Shown: piece by piece, positions 40,661 through 41,035 of the stretch
How positions within the stretch are numbered: position 1 is the first letter of the stretch
How the letters are laid out: each line of letters begins with the position of its first letter
Source: Nitrosomonas sp.
Lineage (GTDB): Bacteria > Pseudomonadota > Gammaproteobacteria > Burkholderiales > Nitrosomonadaceae
DNA length: 41,035 nt
Assembly (NCBI GenBank): GCA_021604405.1
Contig: BQJA01000023.1
Span: forward strand, 1 to 41,035
Direction: 5' to 3'
Program-made: the position numbers and the translations under genes
Notes under the pieces: generated by a model
What the model saw: the letters and a program-made list of their open reading frames with translations, nothing else
Told to the model about the DNA's origin: nothing
The model's database searches: none

Positions 40661-41035
40661 ATGAATCATCGAATTCCATCATTTCTACTTGCACTATTAC
40701 TTTTGTTCATGATGACTATCGGGTCATTGCAAGCGAACACCGTTTTCGCATGCGCGATGATGGATGCGGATATCGTCTACGAGTGTTGTTGCGATGGAAA
40801 TAGAGCTGATGAAGATTGCGTAGATCATAGTTGCAATGTAATGCTCGGACCCAATAAGGGGACTTGCTGTGAGAAGTCAATTGAAGTCAGTATTAATGAA
40901 GACACCAGACAAGATTCACCGCTTGTCAAGCCCGTTGAGATACGTTCTGATGTAGACCCTCCGCAGGATTTCGTTGTCAGCTCTTTTGATATACTCGTCT
41001 CACCACATTCTGCTGTAGCGTTTGTCATTCATCCC
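40661..41035 (+). CDS. Secreted cysteine-rich protein, 3' partial
   Basis: 125 residues to the window edge. A signal peptide (IPSFLLALLLLFMMTIGSLQ) is followed by a Cys-rich part (FACAMMDADIVYECCCDGNR, DCVDHSCNVML, GTCCEKS). Small secreted proteins of this kind often precede the CzcC/CusC gene in RND metal-efflux operons, and the sequence continues toward such a position. An AT-rich promoter region lies between 40555 and 40660. The start is ATG 40661; the ribosome-binding site is poor. Confidence 0.65.
   Translation, partial: MNHRIPSFLLALLLLFMMTIGSLQANTVFACAMMDADIVYECCCDGNRADEDCVDHSCNVMLGPNKGTCCEKSIEVSINEDTRQDSPLVKPVEIRSDVDPPQDFVVSSFDILVSPHSAVAFVIHP

Noticed and set aside
1..41035. tRNA or rRNA genes as integration sites
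   Set aside because: I saw no cloverleaf or rRNA-like sequence on either strand, although short or divergent tRNAs could be missed by eye.

Overview
The window looks like accessory DNA of a Gram-negative proteobacterium: a mobilizable, iteron-type plasmid backbone carrying metal-resistance and defence cargo. Outer-membrane and RND-type metal-export proteins, a MOBP-type relaxase with a VirD4/TraG coupling protein, a VirC1-like ParA, UmuDC and a merRTPFA operon all point to proteobacteria. The left-flank SDR/SPW/VKOR fusion and the RND pump remind me of copper-handling beta- or gammaproteobacteria (Nitrosomonas-like), but I cannot name a genus from sequence alone.

Layout. 1-2994: 3' end of a heavy-metal RND pump gene, then a large SDR/SPW/VKOR-like membrane fusion protein. 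3084-4618: a 51-bp tandem repeat, a structured leader, antirestriction gene ardC and a small partner. 4727-8407: an OLD-family nuclease, a ParDE-type toxin-antitoxin pair and a tyrosine recombinase. 8570-14340: metal cassettes (merR, thioredoxin-like, MerC-like, four-helix Cys-rich copper protein), an IS5/IS1182-like element, and a leftward operon of a MerP-like protein, an outer-membrane barrel and an NHL beta-propeller behind a MerR-type promoter. 14361-15629: remnants of a second ardC unit and a frameshifted membrane gene. 15780-18571: AT-rich repeats, VirC1-like ParA, a VirC2-like partner, RepA and an iteron origin. 18943-23251: Mrr-like nuclease, SRAP protein and UmuDC. 23437-34542: mobilization region (TraD-like, oriT candidate, MobC, relaxase), a block of unrecognised genes, and the coupling protein. 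34610-36471: ParDE and HigBA-like pairs. 36613-39554: merR divergent from merTPFA. 39606-40144: a decayed BrnTA pair. 40222-40555: a second ardC leader with the first ~45 codons only. 40661-end: start of a secreted Cys-rich protein.

The most informative structural observation is that a second ardC unit is split. Its 5' part is at 40222-40555, and its 3' end plus the decayed downstream gene is at 14361-14610. The intact unit is at 3194-4618. Read as a circle, a ~26-kb plasmid backbone (14361-40555) appears to have been opened inside ardC, with a metal-resistance/defence block in the opening. The window starts at the tail of an RND efflux gene and ends at a small secreted Cys-rich gene, so I infer that the missing DNA between the two ends holds the rest of that efflux operon.

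The backbone has a relaxase and a coupling protein but no recognisable mating-pair (type IV secretion) genes in the window, so it is probably mobilizable rather than self-transmissible unless those genes lie outside. The strongest candidates for something undescribed are the MerP-like/barrel/NHL operon and the unrecognised genes between relaxase and coupling protein, especially the 645-residue protein followed by an RHH-like protein.
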